Part shown: in pieces, positions 18,110 to 26,578 of the stretch
How positions within the stretch are numbered: the stretch's first letter is position 1
How the letters are laid out: every line of letters begins with the position of its first letter
Assembly (NCBI GenBank): GCA_020636105.1
Contig: JACJYL010000001.1
Coordinates: 806,001 to 870,000, forward strand
DNA length: 64,000 nucleotides
From: Lewinellaceae bacterium
GTDB taxonomy: Bacteria > Bacteroidota > Bacteroidia > Chitinophagales > Saprospiraceae
Direction: 5' to 3'
The notes under the pieces: generated by a model
Told to the model about the DNA's origin: nothing
What the model saw: only the letters and a program-made list of their open reading frames with translations
Database searches by the model: none
Made by a program: the position numbers and the translations under genes

Positions 18110-19189
18110 TTACAGATGTTTTTCTCCGAATATCTTTTTGATCTCTTCGGTTTCCTGCTTGATCTCCTGCTCTTTTGATTTAGGGTAAATGAGCAAAACA
18201 TCCCCTTCATCAATGACAAAAAAACCATCGAGCCCCCGAATGAGCGCCAACTTTCCTTCCGGTAACCTTATCAGACAATTGGTTGTTTCAACGAGACGCA
18301 CTTCCTGTGAATTACATACATTTCCTGCTGCTGACTGTGGCAGCTCTGCATGTAAAGAAGCCCAGGTGCCCAAATCTGACCAGCCGATATCTGCAGGAAG
18401 GGTGCAAATATTCTGAGCCTTCTCCATGATGGCAAAGTCCACAGAAATTTTGGTCGTCTGAGGGTAGAATTCATCAATAAAGGCTTGTTCGTTTTCCGTA
18501 TTATAATAATCCTTTCCCTTTTGCAGTAACTCAAAAATTTCAGGAGCATACGATTTAAAAGCCTTCAAAATATTTTCAGCTTTCCAGATAAAAATACCGG
18601 CGTTCCAAAGGTAATGCCCGGAATCAAGATAAACCTGCGCTGTGGACTCATCCGGTTTTTCTTTAAAACTTTTTACTTTAAAAATTTGCTCGGATACCGC
18701 CTCCCCGAAATTGATATAACCATATCCTGTATCGGGTCTGGAAGGTTGAATTCCCAAGGTCAGCAGAGCATCGTTTTTTTCAGCAAACGAAAGGGCCATC
18801 CTGAGTTTTTGAATAAAAGCTTCCTCCTTGAGAATAATATGATCGGAAGGAGCAATGACAAAATTGGCGTCAGGATTCAGGGCATGGAGTTTAAAAGCCG
18901 TATAGGCCACACTGGGCGCTGTATTATTCCGGGAAGGTTCACAAAGCACCTGGTTGGTCGTCAATTCAGGAAGTTGATCCAGGACCAGCTGTTTATACTT
19001 TTTGTGGGTAACGATAAAAATATTTTCCGCCGGGCACAAAGGGAGAAAGCGCTCAAAAGTCAATCGAAGGAGTGATTTACCCACTCCCAAAATATCCAAA
19101 AACTGTTTGGGTTTAGCTTCACGGCTGCCAGGCCAAAATCTCGAACCTACCCCTCCTGCCATGATGGCAACGTATGTATTGTTATTCAT
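18110..19189 (-). CDS. manC: mannose-1-phosphate guanylyltransferase
   Basis: 359 residues. It has the nucleotidyltransferase signature AGGVGSRFWPGSREAKPKQF near the N-terminus, the sugar-binding VIAPSDHII and DTGYGYINFG blocks, and WSDLGTWASL near residue 270. It makes GDP-mannose from mannose-1-phosphate and GTP. The protein ends without the C-terminal phosphomannose isomerase domain found in longer ManC/AlgA proteins, so it is the single-function form. No phosphomannomutase, gmd or fcl is in the window; GDP-mannose is probably used directly or the other steps lie elsewhere. Confidence 0.93.
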   Translation of the reverse strand: MNNNTYVAIMAGGVGSRFWPGSREAKPKQFLDILGVGKSLLRLTFERFLPLCPAENIFIVTHKKYKQLVLDQLPELTTNQVLCEPSRNNTAPSVAYTAFKLHALNPDANFVIAPSDHIILKEEAFIQKLRMALSFAEKNDALLTLGIQPSRPDTGYGYINFGEAVSEQIFKVKSFKEKPDESTAQVYLDSGHYLWNAGIFIWKAENILKAFKSYAPEIFELLQKGKDYYNTENEQAFIDEFYPQTTKISVDFAIMEKAQNICTLPADIGWSDLGTWASLHAELPQSAAGNVCNSQEVRLVETTNCLIRLPEGKLALIRGLDGFFVIDEGDVLLIYPKSKEQEIKQETEEIKKIFGEKHL

Positions 19190-19202
19190 TAGCTATATTC
19201 CT

Positions 19203-19346
19203 TCATTTGTAACATCTAAAATCTTCAATAGGTAATACCCTTTGGACCAAAAAATGGGAGTCCTTTTGCCAGGAAATATTTTCTCGTTCCACATCCCAAA
19301 ACAAATGAGGAGATAAATCAGCTATTTCGTAAGATTCTAAATCCAT
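19203..19346 (-). pseudogene. truncated DUF6922-like small protein
   Basis: A 47-codon minus-strand ORF starting at ATG 19346 and ending at TGA 19203, 13 bp before manC. The sequence includes LSPHLFWDVERENISW and HFLVQRVLP, the conserved N-terminal core of the DUF6922 family (LFWD, then an RVL end). Family members, as I recall, continue well beyond this point, so it is probably a remnant. Some DUF6922 proteins sit beside AbiEii-type nucleotidyltransferase toxins; none is present here. It may still be translated as a short leader upstream of manC. Confidence 0.5.
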
Positions 19347-19390
19347 TTTTTCTTTTTAATCCTGAGCAAAATAAAGGGATTAATCCATTT

Positions 19391-20125
19391 TTACAAATCT
19401 GCATTTTGAAAAGGGTAATCTTTATACTTTTGCCACTTTCCCGAACGAGCTAATTGCTGTAGTTGAGCCGTATGTCCCAGGTTATGACAATCAGTTCCGA
19501 AAAAGGTAACCATTTCTTTTTTAAGCAGCTTTTCTGCCGTTTTTCGGGCCAGTGCTCCATAATGACCGGTTAAGGACAAAGCATTGATCTGAAGGGCACA
19601 GCCCAGCTCCACCAGTCTTTCATAATATTTGAATTTATTGGCAAAAAAAGCGTACCGTTCCGGATGGGCCAAAACGGGATGGTACCCGGCGAGTCTCATT
19701 TGGAAAATGTATTCTTCCAAAGCAGGCGGGGCGCCAAAGAAGGACATTTCCACTAAAACAAAATTCGTCTCCCCCAGGGTCATCAATTCCTTTTTCTCCA
19801 GCAATGATTCAAAATGTTCATCCATAAAATACTCTGAGGCTGCACTTACCTCTACCTCTATCCCTGCCTTCTCCAGTGCATTTCGCAAATTTTCCAACCC
19901 CTCAAGAATAACTGCAGCGGTATTCGGATAATAAGCTTCATAGGTATGAGGCGTTGTGATAATTTTTTTATACCCCAGATCCCTAAGCTGCTCAATGATT
20001 GCCAGGCTATCTTCCATATCTTTAGCGCCATCATCAATTCCGGGAATGAGATGAGAATGCATATCCACCCCAAGGGTAGAAAATGGATGGTTGACCACCT
20101 GTTTGCTTTTAAAAAATGAAAACAT
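19391..20125 (-). CDS. PHP-family protein-tyrosine phosphatase (CpsB/YwqE type)
   Basis: 244 residues. The metal-binding PHP motifs are visible: DMHSHLIPGIDDGAKD near residue 20, TTPHTYEAYYP near 57, and later HPERY and GTDCHNLGH. These manganese-dependent phosphatases remove phosphate from the C-terminal tyrosines of capsule BY-kinases. The probable partner is the Wzc-like kinase at 45360 with its tyrosine-rich tail, about 25 kb upstream in the same transcription direction. The gene sits 5 bp after the Uma2-like gene. Confidence 0.92.
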   Translation of the reverse strand: MFSFFKSKQVVNHPFSTLGVDMHSHLIPGIDDGAKDMEDSLAIIEQLRDLGYKKIITTPHTYEAYYPNTAAVILEGLENLRNALEKAGIEVEVSAASEYFMDEHFESLLEKKELMTLGETNFVLVEMSFFGAPPALEEYIFQMRLAGYHPVLAHPERYAFFANKFKYYERLVELGCALQINALSLTGHYGALARKTAEKLLKKEMVTFFGTDCHNLGHTAQLQQLARSGKWQKYKDYPFQNADL

Positions 20126-20130
20126 AATTT

Positions 20131-20784
20131 TTATTCAAAATCAAAAACCTCGTTCAAATCCAGTTCTAGTCCGGGTAAAACAACGGAATTCACTTTGTCC
20201 CCTTTTGTAAATAAACGACTGGCCTGGTATTTTCCTCCCTCATTGAGCCTATAAATGAGTACAGTGGAATCTTCGGGATGAACCACCCAATATTCCCCGA
20301 CGCTATTCCTTTCGTACAATTCATACTTTTCTTTGAGATCACGTTGTAAAGAACCTGGTGAAAGAATTTCCACGATCAGGTCAGGAGCCCCTAGGCAACC
20401 GCGCTCATCCAATTTAGAAAGTTCACATACTACGCATAAATCAGGCTGGACTATGTCAAAAACGTGTTCATTGTCAGCAGAAGCCTTTGGAAACCGAACG
20501 TCAAAAGGGGCTGAGAATATTTCACATTTGTTCCCTTGAGAATTCATGAATACTCCTAACTGAATATGAATTCGACTTGAAATTCTTTGGTGTTTCATTC
20601 CGGGAGCCGGGGACATTTTGAAAATATGACCTTTAATTATTTCCACCCGCTCCTTGAACTTCCACGTCAAATAATCCGCATAGGAGTATTTCTTACTGAG
20701 GTCCAGTTCCTCAAAAGCTGTTACTTCGTTCGGACCTTCTTCAATGGTTTTGTAAGGTTTCATATCGGCATTTTTTTGTTCCAA
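20131..20784 (-). CDS. Uma2 family (DUF820) endonuclease-like protein
   Basis: 217 residues. The PD-(D/E)XK-like core of the Uma2/DUF820 family is visible in PDLIVEILSPGSLQRDLKEK and EYWVVHPEDSTVLIYRL, with the acidic DVRFP segment before it. These proteins are numerous in cyanobacteria and some Bacteroidota and have a restriction-endonuclease fold, but their role is not established. The gene has no apparent link to polysaccharide synthesis, yet it lies inside the locus, 5 bp from the phosphatase and 38 bp from the DUF1186/SEC-C gene. Confidence 0.87.
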   Translation of the reverse strand: MEQKNADMKPYKTIEEGPNEVTAFEELDLSKKYSYADYLTWKFKERVEIIKGHIFKMSPAPGMKHQRISSRIHIQLGVFMNSQGNKCEIFSAPFDVRFPKASADNEHVFDIVQPDLCVVCELSKLDERGCLGAPDLIVEILSPGSLQRDLKEKYELYERNSVGEYWVVHPEDSTVLIYRLNEGGKYQASRLFTKGDKVNSVVLPGLELDLNEVFDFE

Positions 20785-20822
20785 CCAAAAGTAAAGGAAA
20801 ATGGTTCATTGTTCAAATGAAT

Positions 20823-22529
20823 TTACTCCCGTTTATTCCAGCAACATTTTTTATATTTTTTCCCACTTCCACAAGGACATGGATCATTTCTTCCTATTCT
20901 GGGGCTTTCTCGTTTATATGTTTCGACTGGATTTGCATATTCAGGTACTCTCCTATCGGCGAAAGAATTTTCCAAATTAAAAATATCGTCTTCTTCCTTG
21001 TCCGAAAATACAGCTGCTCCAATTTCCAATAAATATCTTTCGACTTTGGAACTTAACTTTCCTTTCAAATGGTTATCGTCCGAAAAGTCTCTCGGCGCTC
21101 CCCTTTCCTTATAAATTTGAGAATAAAATTCGAAAATATTTTGAGGTTGAGGTTGGAAAACATGGGGATCCAAACCAAGGGATATTTCCTGAATAATTTC
21201 TTCCCTTTTTCCGCAAATAGATTCGAAGATCCAGCCTTTTTCAAACATTTCCTCAATTACCGATAATAATTCTATCGCTCTAATATCGACTAAACGGCCA
21301 ACAAGGAATGATAAAAATTCATTGTCAAATCTTGTTTCATCATCCGGATTATCCAAAAGTACCCTCAACATATCCCGAAACCAATCCAGCACTTCTTCTC
21401 TTCTGGCTGGTTCATGTAAAACAAACTGAACAAGGACTTCTACCACAATTAATCTCGGTGAACTGGCTATGTTAGGTTCAAGGACAAAAGCCTTCAATTC
21501 GTCCAATCTGTTTTTTCCCAGCGCAAAAATGGTTTGAAATGTAAATTCCTCGAGAAAATCACCAAACCAAAAATCCAAAAAACCTTCCCCTTGCCTAAAA
21601 ATATTTAAAATGCACTGCAAACCTGGTTCCGCCTCCAGGGCCCCCAGAAAAAATATACTATGAACGGGAAAAAAAGTAGTGGATTCATCGAATTCATCGA
21701 TATTATTTTCAAATACTTCAAATCGACGAATGCTATCTTCCAAAATAGCAAGTAAATCAAGAATAAGTGTTTCCCTGGGTAATTCAATCAGTAACCTGAG
21801 TTTAGGCTCCTCCATCGAATCAATATCCACTTCATAAAAACATTTCAATTCCTCATGATGCAACAAAGGAGGAGTTTTGCTTTTGGGAAAAATGACCGTT
21901 GGAAAACTTTCAACAGATCGTATTTTTTTTCTGTCTTCCTCTAAGTGCTTAAGGTTTTCAATAGATTCCTCAAAAAAAATCTTTTTCCCCAGATCCATTG
22001 TTGCAACGTGATCTTCCAGCGCTGCCTCTAATAAAATTTCAAGGATTTCCTTTGCCCCTGCAACATCTCCGGTTTTTACCAAATAATTACCTAATGCACT
22101 ATAGTAGGCTGTTACTTCATCCTGGTGAAAAACGACCCGGTCAGGATAAAGCGACCTGATACTCTTGTCTCCGGCCCCTAGTAAGGATTTAGCTCTTTTA
22201 AAATCAGGTTTTTTCTGATTTAAAAGGGATAAAACTACATTCGTTCTGGCAAACAAATAGTCAGGTGCATCTTTTAATAATTGTTCACTTATCGCTACCG
22301 ACTTTTCAACCATCCCCAAACGATTGTAAAGAGCCGACAAATTATTTTTCAGGCTATTTTCCTCCGGATATTTCTTAATAATATTTTCAACCTTTACAAT
22401 GTCACTCCGCCCACCGTTTGAAGTAAAAAAATGGGCGAGCTCCAAATCCCTTGCTTTTTGAATGCTTAAATTCCCTGCATTAAGGGGTTCGGTTGTCATT
22501 TCAAAGTCCAGTAATTTTATGTTTCCCAT
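20823..22529 (-). CDS. DUF1186 and SEC-C domain protein
   Basis: 568 residues from ATG 22529. Starts further upstream (up to 22616) would overlap the initiating transferase gene by up to 68 bp. The N-terminal part holds TPR-like helical pairs (NNLSALYNRLGMVEKSVAIS). The middle matches DUF1186, with LPRETLILDLLAILEDSIRR, HSIFFLGALEA and GDFLEEFTFQTIFALGKN. The last residues form a SEC-C zinc-binding motif, NDPCPCGSGKKYKKCC, as at the end of SecA. The SEC-C motif suggests protein or nucleic-acid contact, but no function is known. It sits 19 bp after the sugar transferase gene. Confidence 0.85.
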   Translation of the reverse strand: MGNIKLLDFEMTTEPLNAGNLSIQKARDLELAHFFTSNGGRSDIVKVENIIKKYPEENSLKNNLSALYNRLGMVEKSVAISEQLLKDAPDYLFARTNVVLSLLNQKKPDFKRAKSLLGAGDKSIRSLYPDRVVFHQDEVTAYYSALGNYLVKTGDVAGAKEILEILLEAALEDHVATMDLGKKIFFEESIENLKHLEEDRKKIRSVESFPTVIFPKSKTPPLLHHEELKCFYEVDIDSMEEPKLRLLIELPRETLILDLLAILEDSIRRFEVFENNIDEFDESTTFFPVHSIFFLGALEAEPGLQCILNIFRQGEGFLDFWFGDFLEEFTFQTIFALGKNRLDELKAFVLEPNIASSPRLIVVEVLVQFVLHEPARREEVLDWFRDMLRVLLDNPDDETRFDNEFLSFLVGRLVDIRAIELLSVIEEMFEKGWIFESICGKREEIIQEISLGLDPHVFQPQPQNIFEFYSQIYKERGAPRDFSDDNHLKGKLSSKVERYLLEIGAAVFSDKEEDDIFNLENSFADRRVPEYANPVETYKRESPRIGRNDPCPCGSGKKYKKCCWNKRE

Positions 22530-22548
22530 TTCAAAAAATTTAAAATGA

Positions 22549-23229
22549 TCATTTATAAATTTGAAGAGCCTCCGGTTTTTTCGGAAGATCTTTAAATATT
22601 CGAAAAACGAGATCACTTCCTGGGAAAAAGATCACCCAGGCCGTCAGGAAGATCAATTTTATATCCGTAGCCAATGAGGCATTTTCAAGATACCACAGCT
22701 CAAGAGCGCCTTTATAGGGAGCGATGTGGGTGGCGTAACATTCCTGGGGGGATAAATCAGAGGTCGAAATAATGCGTTCTTCATCCCGGAAGATGATGGA
22801 GCCTATGCCGGTAATGCCGGGTTTGGATTGGTAAACCAAGGATTGCATAGCTTCAGGGTAAGCCAAAAATGCCTTATCATCCAGCGGGCGGGGGCCAACA
22901 ATGCTTAAATCTCCTTTCAGGACATTGACAATCTGAGGCAATTCATTGATTTTGCTCATTCGCAAATACCGGCCAAAAGGAGTTACCCTGGGATCGTTAC
23001 GAAGGGTAATGGTTCCTGTTCCTATTTTCGCACTGTTTTTCATCATGGTGGCAAATTTCCATATATCAAATGGTTTGTTTTTCCACCCTACCCTTTTTTG
23101 AAAATAAAATACTTCTCCTTCAGCGGTAAATCTTAAAATCAGGGCAACCAATAAAAACAGGGGCATGAGAATAATCATGCTTATTCCTGCCAAAATCAAA
23201 TCCAATAGACGCTTAAAAAAAATATACAT
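22549..23229 (-). CDS. initiating phosphoglycosyl transferase (PglC-like bacterial sugar transferase)
   Basis: 226 residues. One N-terminal hydrophobic segment (residues about 7-32) forms the re-entrant membrane helix of monotopic transferases, followed by FQKRVGWKNKPFDIWKFATM, RNDPRVTPFGRYLR and GDLSIVGPRPL. It should move a sugar phosphate from a UDP-sugar to undecaprenyl phosphate, the first step of repeat-unit assembly. At the catalytic Asp-Glu dyad of PglC the sequence reads INELPQ, giving Asn95-Glu96: the nucleophile Asp is replaced by Asn. This variant appears in other Bacteroidota as far as I recall. The preferred UDP-sugar cannot be told. Confidence 0.92.
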   Translation of the reverse strand: MYIFFKRLLDLILAGISMIILMPLFLLVALILRFTAEGEVFYFQKRVGWKNKPFDIWKFATMMKNSAKIGTGTITLRNDPRVTPFGRYLRMSKINELPQIVNVLKGDLSIVGPRPLDDKAFLAYPEAMQSLVYQSKPGITGIGSIIFRDEERIISTSDLSPQECYATHIAPYKGALELWYLENASLATDIKLIFLTAWVIFFPGSDLVFRIFKDLPKKPEALQIYK

Positions 23230-23238
23230 AGTGTTCCA

Positions 23239-24453
23239 TCACATTTTTTGATCAAGACTTTTTCCTTTTTCCATGTGATTAAAGGTAGGAAGGATCTCCG
23301 TTAGTAGCGTTATCACCTCCTTTTTTTCTATGGTTTCCCTGGAAAACAAAGCATGCAATTTTTCAAATATCTTTTCTATTTCATCAAGGGAAATGGATTT
23401 CAGTCTTTTGATCACTCCGAGTTTTTCAAAATGATCCAGATCCAATGTTTCTTCTTCTGTATAAAATTCTTCAAAAGGTTTTTCTCCTGAGGTATCGGAT
23501 TTAAAATAGTAAACTGGATAATTTACACTTCCTGCAGAAAGATTTAAGGCTTTTTCACGGGCTTCCTGTTCATCCCGGCAATAATCAGGGACAAACCCCA
23601 ATTCGTCCAGGAGCCGGGTGCCAATTTCTGCAAAATCCTTCATCGTCTCCGTGGAAAGTTTAGGAAAAAAAATATCCCCCGAGGCTCCTAAAACGCAGGC
23701 CAGCATACACAATTGCCCCGACTCCCGGGGAGAAAGAAAGTATCTTTTGATATCAGTAGGAGCGGAAAAAGGCTGGCGATTCATATACCTTTGGAGAAAT
23801 CCGAAAAGAAGACTCCCGTTGGAAAAAGCGACATTGGCAAAACGTGCCGTGGTGATTGGAATTTTTCCGGAATATGACATGATGACCTCTTCCATCAATT
23901 TTTTACTGGCCCCCATGACATTAACAGGGTTGGCTGCTTTATCCGTTGAAACGCAGAAGAAATGTTTTGGAGGCCGTTCCAGCAGCAGGTCCAGGAGCTT
24001 TTTTGCATTGAAAACATTGTTTTCAATCATGGCCTGGATGGAATAGGGATCTTTTTCACTTCTAACATGTTTGTGAGCGGCAAAATTAGCTACAATGTCA
24101 AACGGTCCGGTTTGCCTGAACAATTTTTCAAAAACGGCATCGCCCATATTCATGGGATAAGTCTTATAGTCCTCCGGAATGTTTAAATGATAGCTGCTCC
24201 TAAGGTCCCTGGTCAGTTCCGTTAAGGCATTTTCATTGATATCCACCACATACAATCGTGACGGATGAAAATGCAACATGGCTTTGATAAATGAACTGCC
24301 TATAGTTCCTGCTCCGCCAATCACCAGAATACTGGCATTATTTATACGATCACTTAAAACATCGTGATAATGATTCAAATCCTGCTCAAAAAGGCTCTTT
24401 TCTCTTTCGGTAACATACTTGGAGATAAAACGATCCAGGTCTATAAAATGCAT
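23239..24453 (-). CDS. soluble NDP-sugar 4,6-dehydratase-like SDR (FlaA1/CapD family)
   Basis: 404 residues, with no N-terminal membrane segments, so it corresponds to the soluble form of the WbpM/CapD group. The NAD(P) motif is VIGGAGTIGSSFIKA; VSTDKAANPVNVMGASK carries the catalytic centre. The usual Tyr of YxxxK is Met180 (with Lys184), the same Met substitution described for WbpM. Members dehydrate UDP-GlcNAc to a 4-keto-6-deoxy sugar, the entry to QuiNAc, FucNAc and bacillosamine. It lies next to a reductase-type SDR (24460) and a WbuB-like transferase, consistent with making and transferring a 6-deoxy-HexNAc. Confidence 0.88.
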   Translation of the reverse strand: MHFIDLDRFISKYVTEREKSLFEQDLNHYHDVLSDRINNASILVIGGAGTIGSSFIKAMLHFHPSRLYVVDINENALTELTRDLRSSYHLNIPEDYKTYPMNMGDAVFEKLFRQTGPFDIVANFAAHKHVRSEKDPYSIQAMIENNVFNAKKLLDLLLERPPKHFFCVSTDKAANPVNVMGASKKLMEEVIMSYSGKIPITTARFANVAFSNGSLLFGFLQRYMNRQPFSAPTDIKRYFLSPRESGQLCMLACVLGASGDIFFPKLSTETMKDFAEIGTRLLDELGFVPDYCRDEQEAREKALNLSAGSVNYPVYYFKSDTSGEKPFEEFYTEEETLDLDHFEKLGVIKRLKSISLDEIEKIFEKLHALFSRETIEKKEVITLLTEILPTFNHMEKGKSLDQKM

Positions 24454-24459
24454 ACTTTC

Positions 24460-25377
24460 TTAAGGCTTATAATTTGATCGAATGAAAGGCAATACAGGAT
24501 GAGGATTCCACCCTATTTCCCTTTTTGCTTTGGCACAACTAAAAGTCAGTGAAGTAGTGATCTTCAAGAGTTTCCGGCTATTCAGGGGGGCAGGTATTTT
24601 ATATTTGGTTAAAAAGTCTCCCACCCTGGCCAAAGTTTTTACCCAATGGATTGGCAATGAAAACCGCAATGTTTTTCCTAACCCAAACGCTATGGCATCC
24701 TCTACTTCTCCAAAAAAAGGATCCTGGTCGTCGGTGAGATGATACACCCCATTTTGGGTCGCTAAACCAGGGATCAACCTGGCAATGTCCTGATCCAGCA
24801 CCATGCTCTTTCGGGCTTCATTCCCTGTTATCTTAAAATAATATCCTTTTTTTATGGCACGGTATATCGAAGCCAAATTTCCCGGCGCAGCCTTTCCTGC
24901 GACAAGAGGAAGCCTCAAAATGACACAATTTACCTTATGTTTTGCACACCAGCCCGATATTGCTTTTTCCGCCTGAATCTTACTTAAAGCGTAAGGAGTA
25001 TTACCGGCCAATGGGGAATCCTCAGTAATGGACCTCCCTTCCTCCAAACCATAAACCGCCACGGTACTCACAAATATAAATCCTTTGGGTTTAACCACCA
25101 ACAGATCCAACCCTTTCAATAAATTTAAAGTGCCTGTTGTGTTAACATCGAAAAAACTTTGGGCTTCTGCCTCGCCTGAAGGCAAAACATGGGCTTTTCC
25201 GGCATTGTGAACCACGCAATCTATTCCGGATGGAAACCGGGGTATATTTTCGCTCAAATCACAAATAATGTCATTATGGGCCGATCTGCCTAGCGTAATC
25301 ACTGAATGATTTTTGTTCAGTTCAGCCCCAAAGGATTTCCCTAAAAAACCGGTCGCCCCGGTTAGCAGGAAGGTCAT
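24460..25377 (-). CDS. NAD-dependent epimerase/dehydratase (WbpV-like SDR)
   Basis: 305 residues from ATG 25377; an earlier in-frame ATG at 25410 would overlap the upstream gene and put 11 extra residues before the Rossmann strand. The motif LLTGATGFLGKSF is followed by Ser104 in FVSTVAVYG and Tyr129/Lys133 in YALSK, a normal catalytic triad. Homologues beside a WbuB-type transferase reduce or epimerise UDP-4-keto-6-deoxy-HexNAc to UDP-QuiNAc or UDP-FucNAc. Together with the dehydratase 6 bp downstream it forms a likely two-step pathway. Confidence 0.87.
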   Translation of the reverse strand: MTFLLTGATGFLGKSFGAELNKNHSVITLGRSAHNDIICDLSENIPRFPSGIDCVVHNAGKAHVLPSGEAEAQSFFDVNTTGTLNLLKGLDLLVVKPKGFIFVSTVAVYGLEEGRSITEDSPLAGNTPYALSKIQAEKAISGWCAKHKVNCVILRLPLVAGKAAPGNLASIYRAIKKGYYFKITGNEARKSMVLDQDIARLIPGLATQNGVYHLTDDQDPFFGEVEDAIAFGLGKTLRFSLPIHWVKTLARVGDFLTKYKIPAPLNSRKLLKITTSLTFSCAKAKREIGWNPHPVLPFIRSNYKP

Positions 25378-25387
25378 TTTGCCGGAA

Positions 25388-26578
25388 TCAGAGAAGTTGC
25401 TCAAGGGCATTCAACATTTTTAGGGCCAACACATCCTTATCAAATTCGGTACGAGCTATGGCTGCCGCCTGTTGTCCCATCGTTTTAAGTTTTTCCGGAT
25501 TGGCGTCCAGCTCAATAAGCAGGGCCGCCAACTCCTGGGGATCATCAGGATTCACGGTAAAACCGACTTCATTTTCCAACAAAAAATCCTTCATCCAGCC
25601 TGTTGTATTTTGTACAACTGGAATCCCCGCTGCAAGGGATTCAAAAAATTTATTCGGAGAAGAGGTATTTAACACCGGAGTTCCTTTCAAAGGCACCAAA
25701 GAAACCATTGCATGTTGTACATAAGCCACCAGATCCTTTTTAGGCATCAGCCCCAGCCTGATAAAATTATCGACTCCTTCGCTATTGGCCATAGTCTCCA
25801 ATAGCTCTCTTTCCTGGCCTTCCCCAATAAGGATTATTTTTATATCATCCCGACCAAGTTCTTTAAGTGCCCTGGCTGCCTCATACAGCCAGCGCGAATT
25901 ATTGACCCGACCGATATTCCCGGTATAAACAGCATATTTTCCGGGTTTGAACCGCTTTTCTTTCCATTCAACTTTCTTTGAAAAAAGAGCAATATTAGCG
26001 GCATTGGTTACCGAAATAACATTCTTGTGCCCATGCTTTTGTTCGATATAGGATTTCATGCCCGGTGAAAGACTGACCACGAGGGAAGATGCCCGGTAAC
26101 AAAGCCGCTCAAAGGCATAGGCTGCTTTTTTTAAAAACCAATTATTTATAATGCCTAATTCAATGGCGCCCTCAGGCCAAAGGTCCCGGGTTTCAAAAAC
26201 CAGCGTTCTGCCTCTGAAATAACGGCTGACCAACCCGGGAAGCCCAACGGTAATAGGTCCGGAAGAGGCGATCACCACATCTGCCGGCTCGGTTAATGCA
26301 TACCAGGAGGATACAACACTATACGCAAGAAACGTCCAAATCCTTTTCAGGAAAGGTTGTTTATTGTCAATCTTAATATTCAATACTTTGACTTTCACCC
26401 CGTCAAACATCTGGTTTTCAACGAACCGCTCAGCCTGTAAATCACTTTTTGAGTAAATGCTGGTGACCACCGTAACTTCATGCCCCATGGCCACCCATTC
26501 CCGCGCAAACTCATAAACCCTGGTTCCCCAGGAACCATTGGGAGTGGAAAAATATTGATAGAAATACAGGATTTTCAT
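25388..26578 (-). CDS. GT4 glycosyltransferase, WbuB-like
   Basis: 396 residues. The start ILYFYQYFSTPNGSWGTR and the block GPITVGLPGLVSRYFRGRT are characteristic of WbuB-type GT4 enzymes that transfer N-acetyl-6-deoxyhexosamines. The donor domain has AVYTGNIGRVNNSRWLYEA and SSPNKFFESLAAGIPVV. It starts directly after the heparinase-like gene with no gap (26578/26579), showing tight coupling. Sugar identity (FucNAc or QuiNAc) is inferred from the neighbouring SDR pair. Confidence 0.9.
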   Translation of the reverse strand: MKILYFYQYFSTPNGSWGTRVYEFAREWVAMGHEVTVVTSIYSKSDLQAERFVENQMFDGVKVKVLNIKIDNKQPFLKRIWTFLAYSVVSSWYALTEPADVVIASSGPITVGLPGLVSRYFRGRTLVFETRDLWPEGAIELGIINNWFLKKAAYAFERLCYRASSLVVSLSPGMKSYIEQKHGHKNVISVTNAANIALFSKKVEWKEKRFKPGKYAVYTGNIGRVNNSRWLYEAARALKELGRDDIKIILIGEGQERELLETMANSEGVDNFIRLGLMPKKDLVAYVQHAMVSLVPLKGTPVLNTSSPNKFFESLAAGIPVVQNTTGWMKDFLLENEVGFTVNPDDPQELAALLIELDANPEKLKTMGQQAAAIARTEFDKDVLALKMLNALEQLL

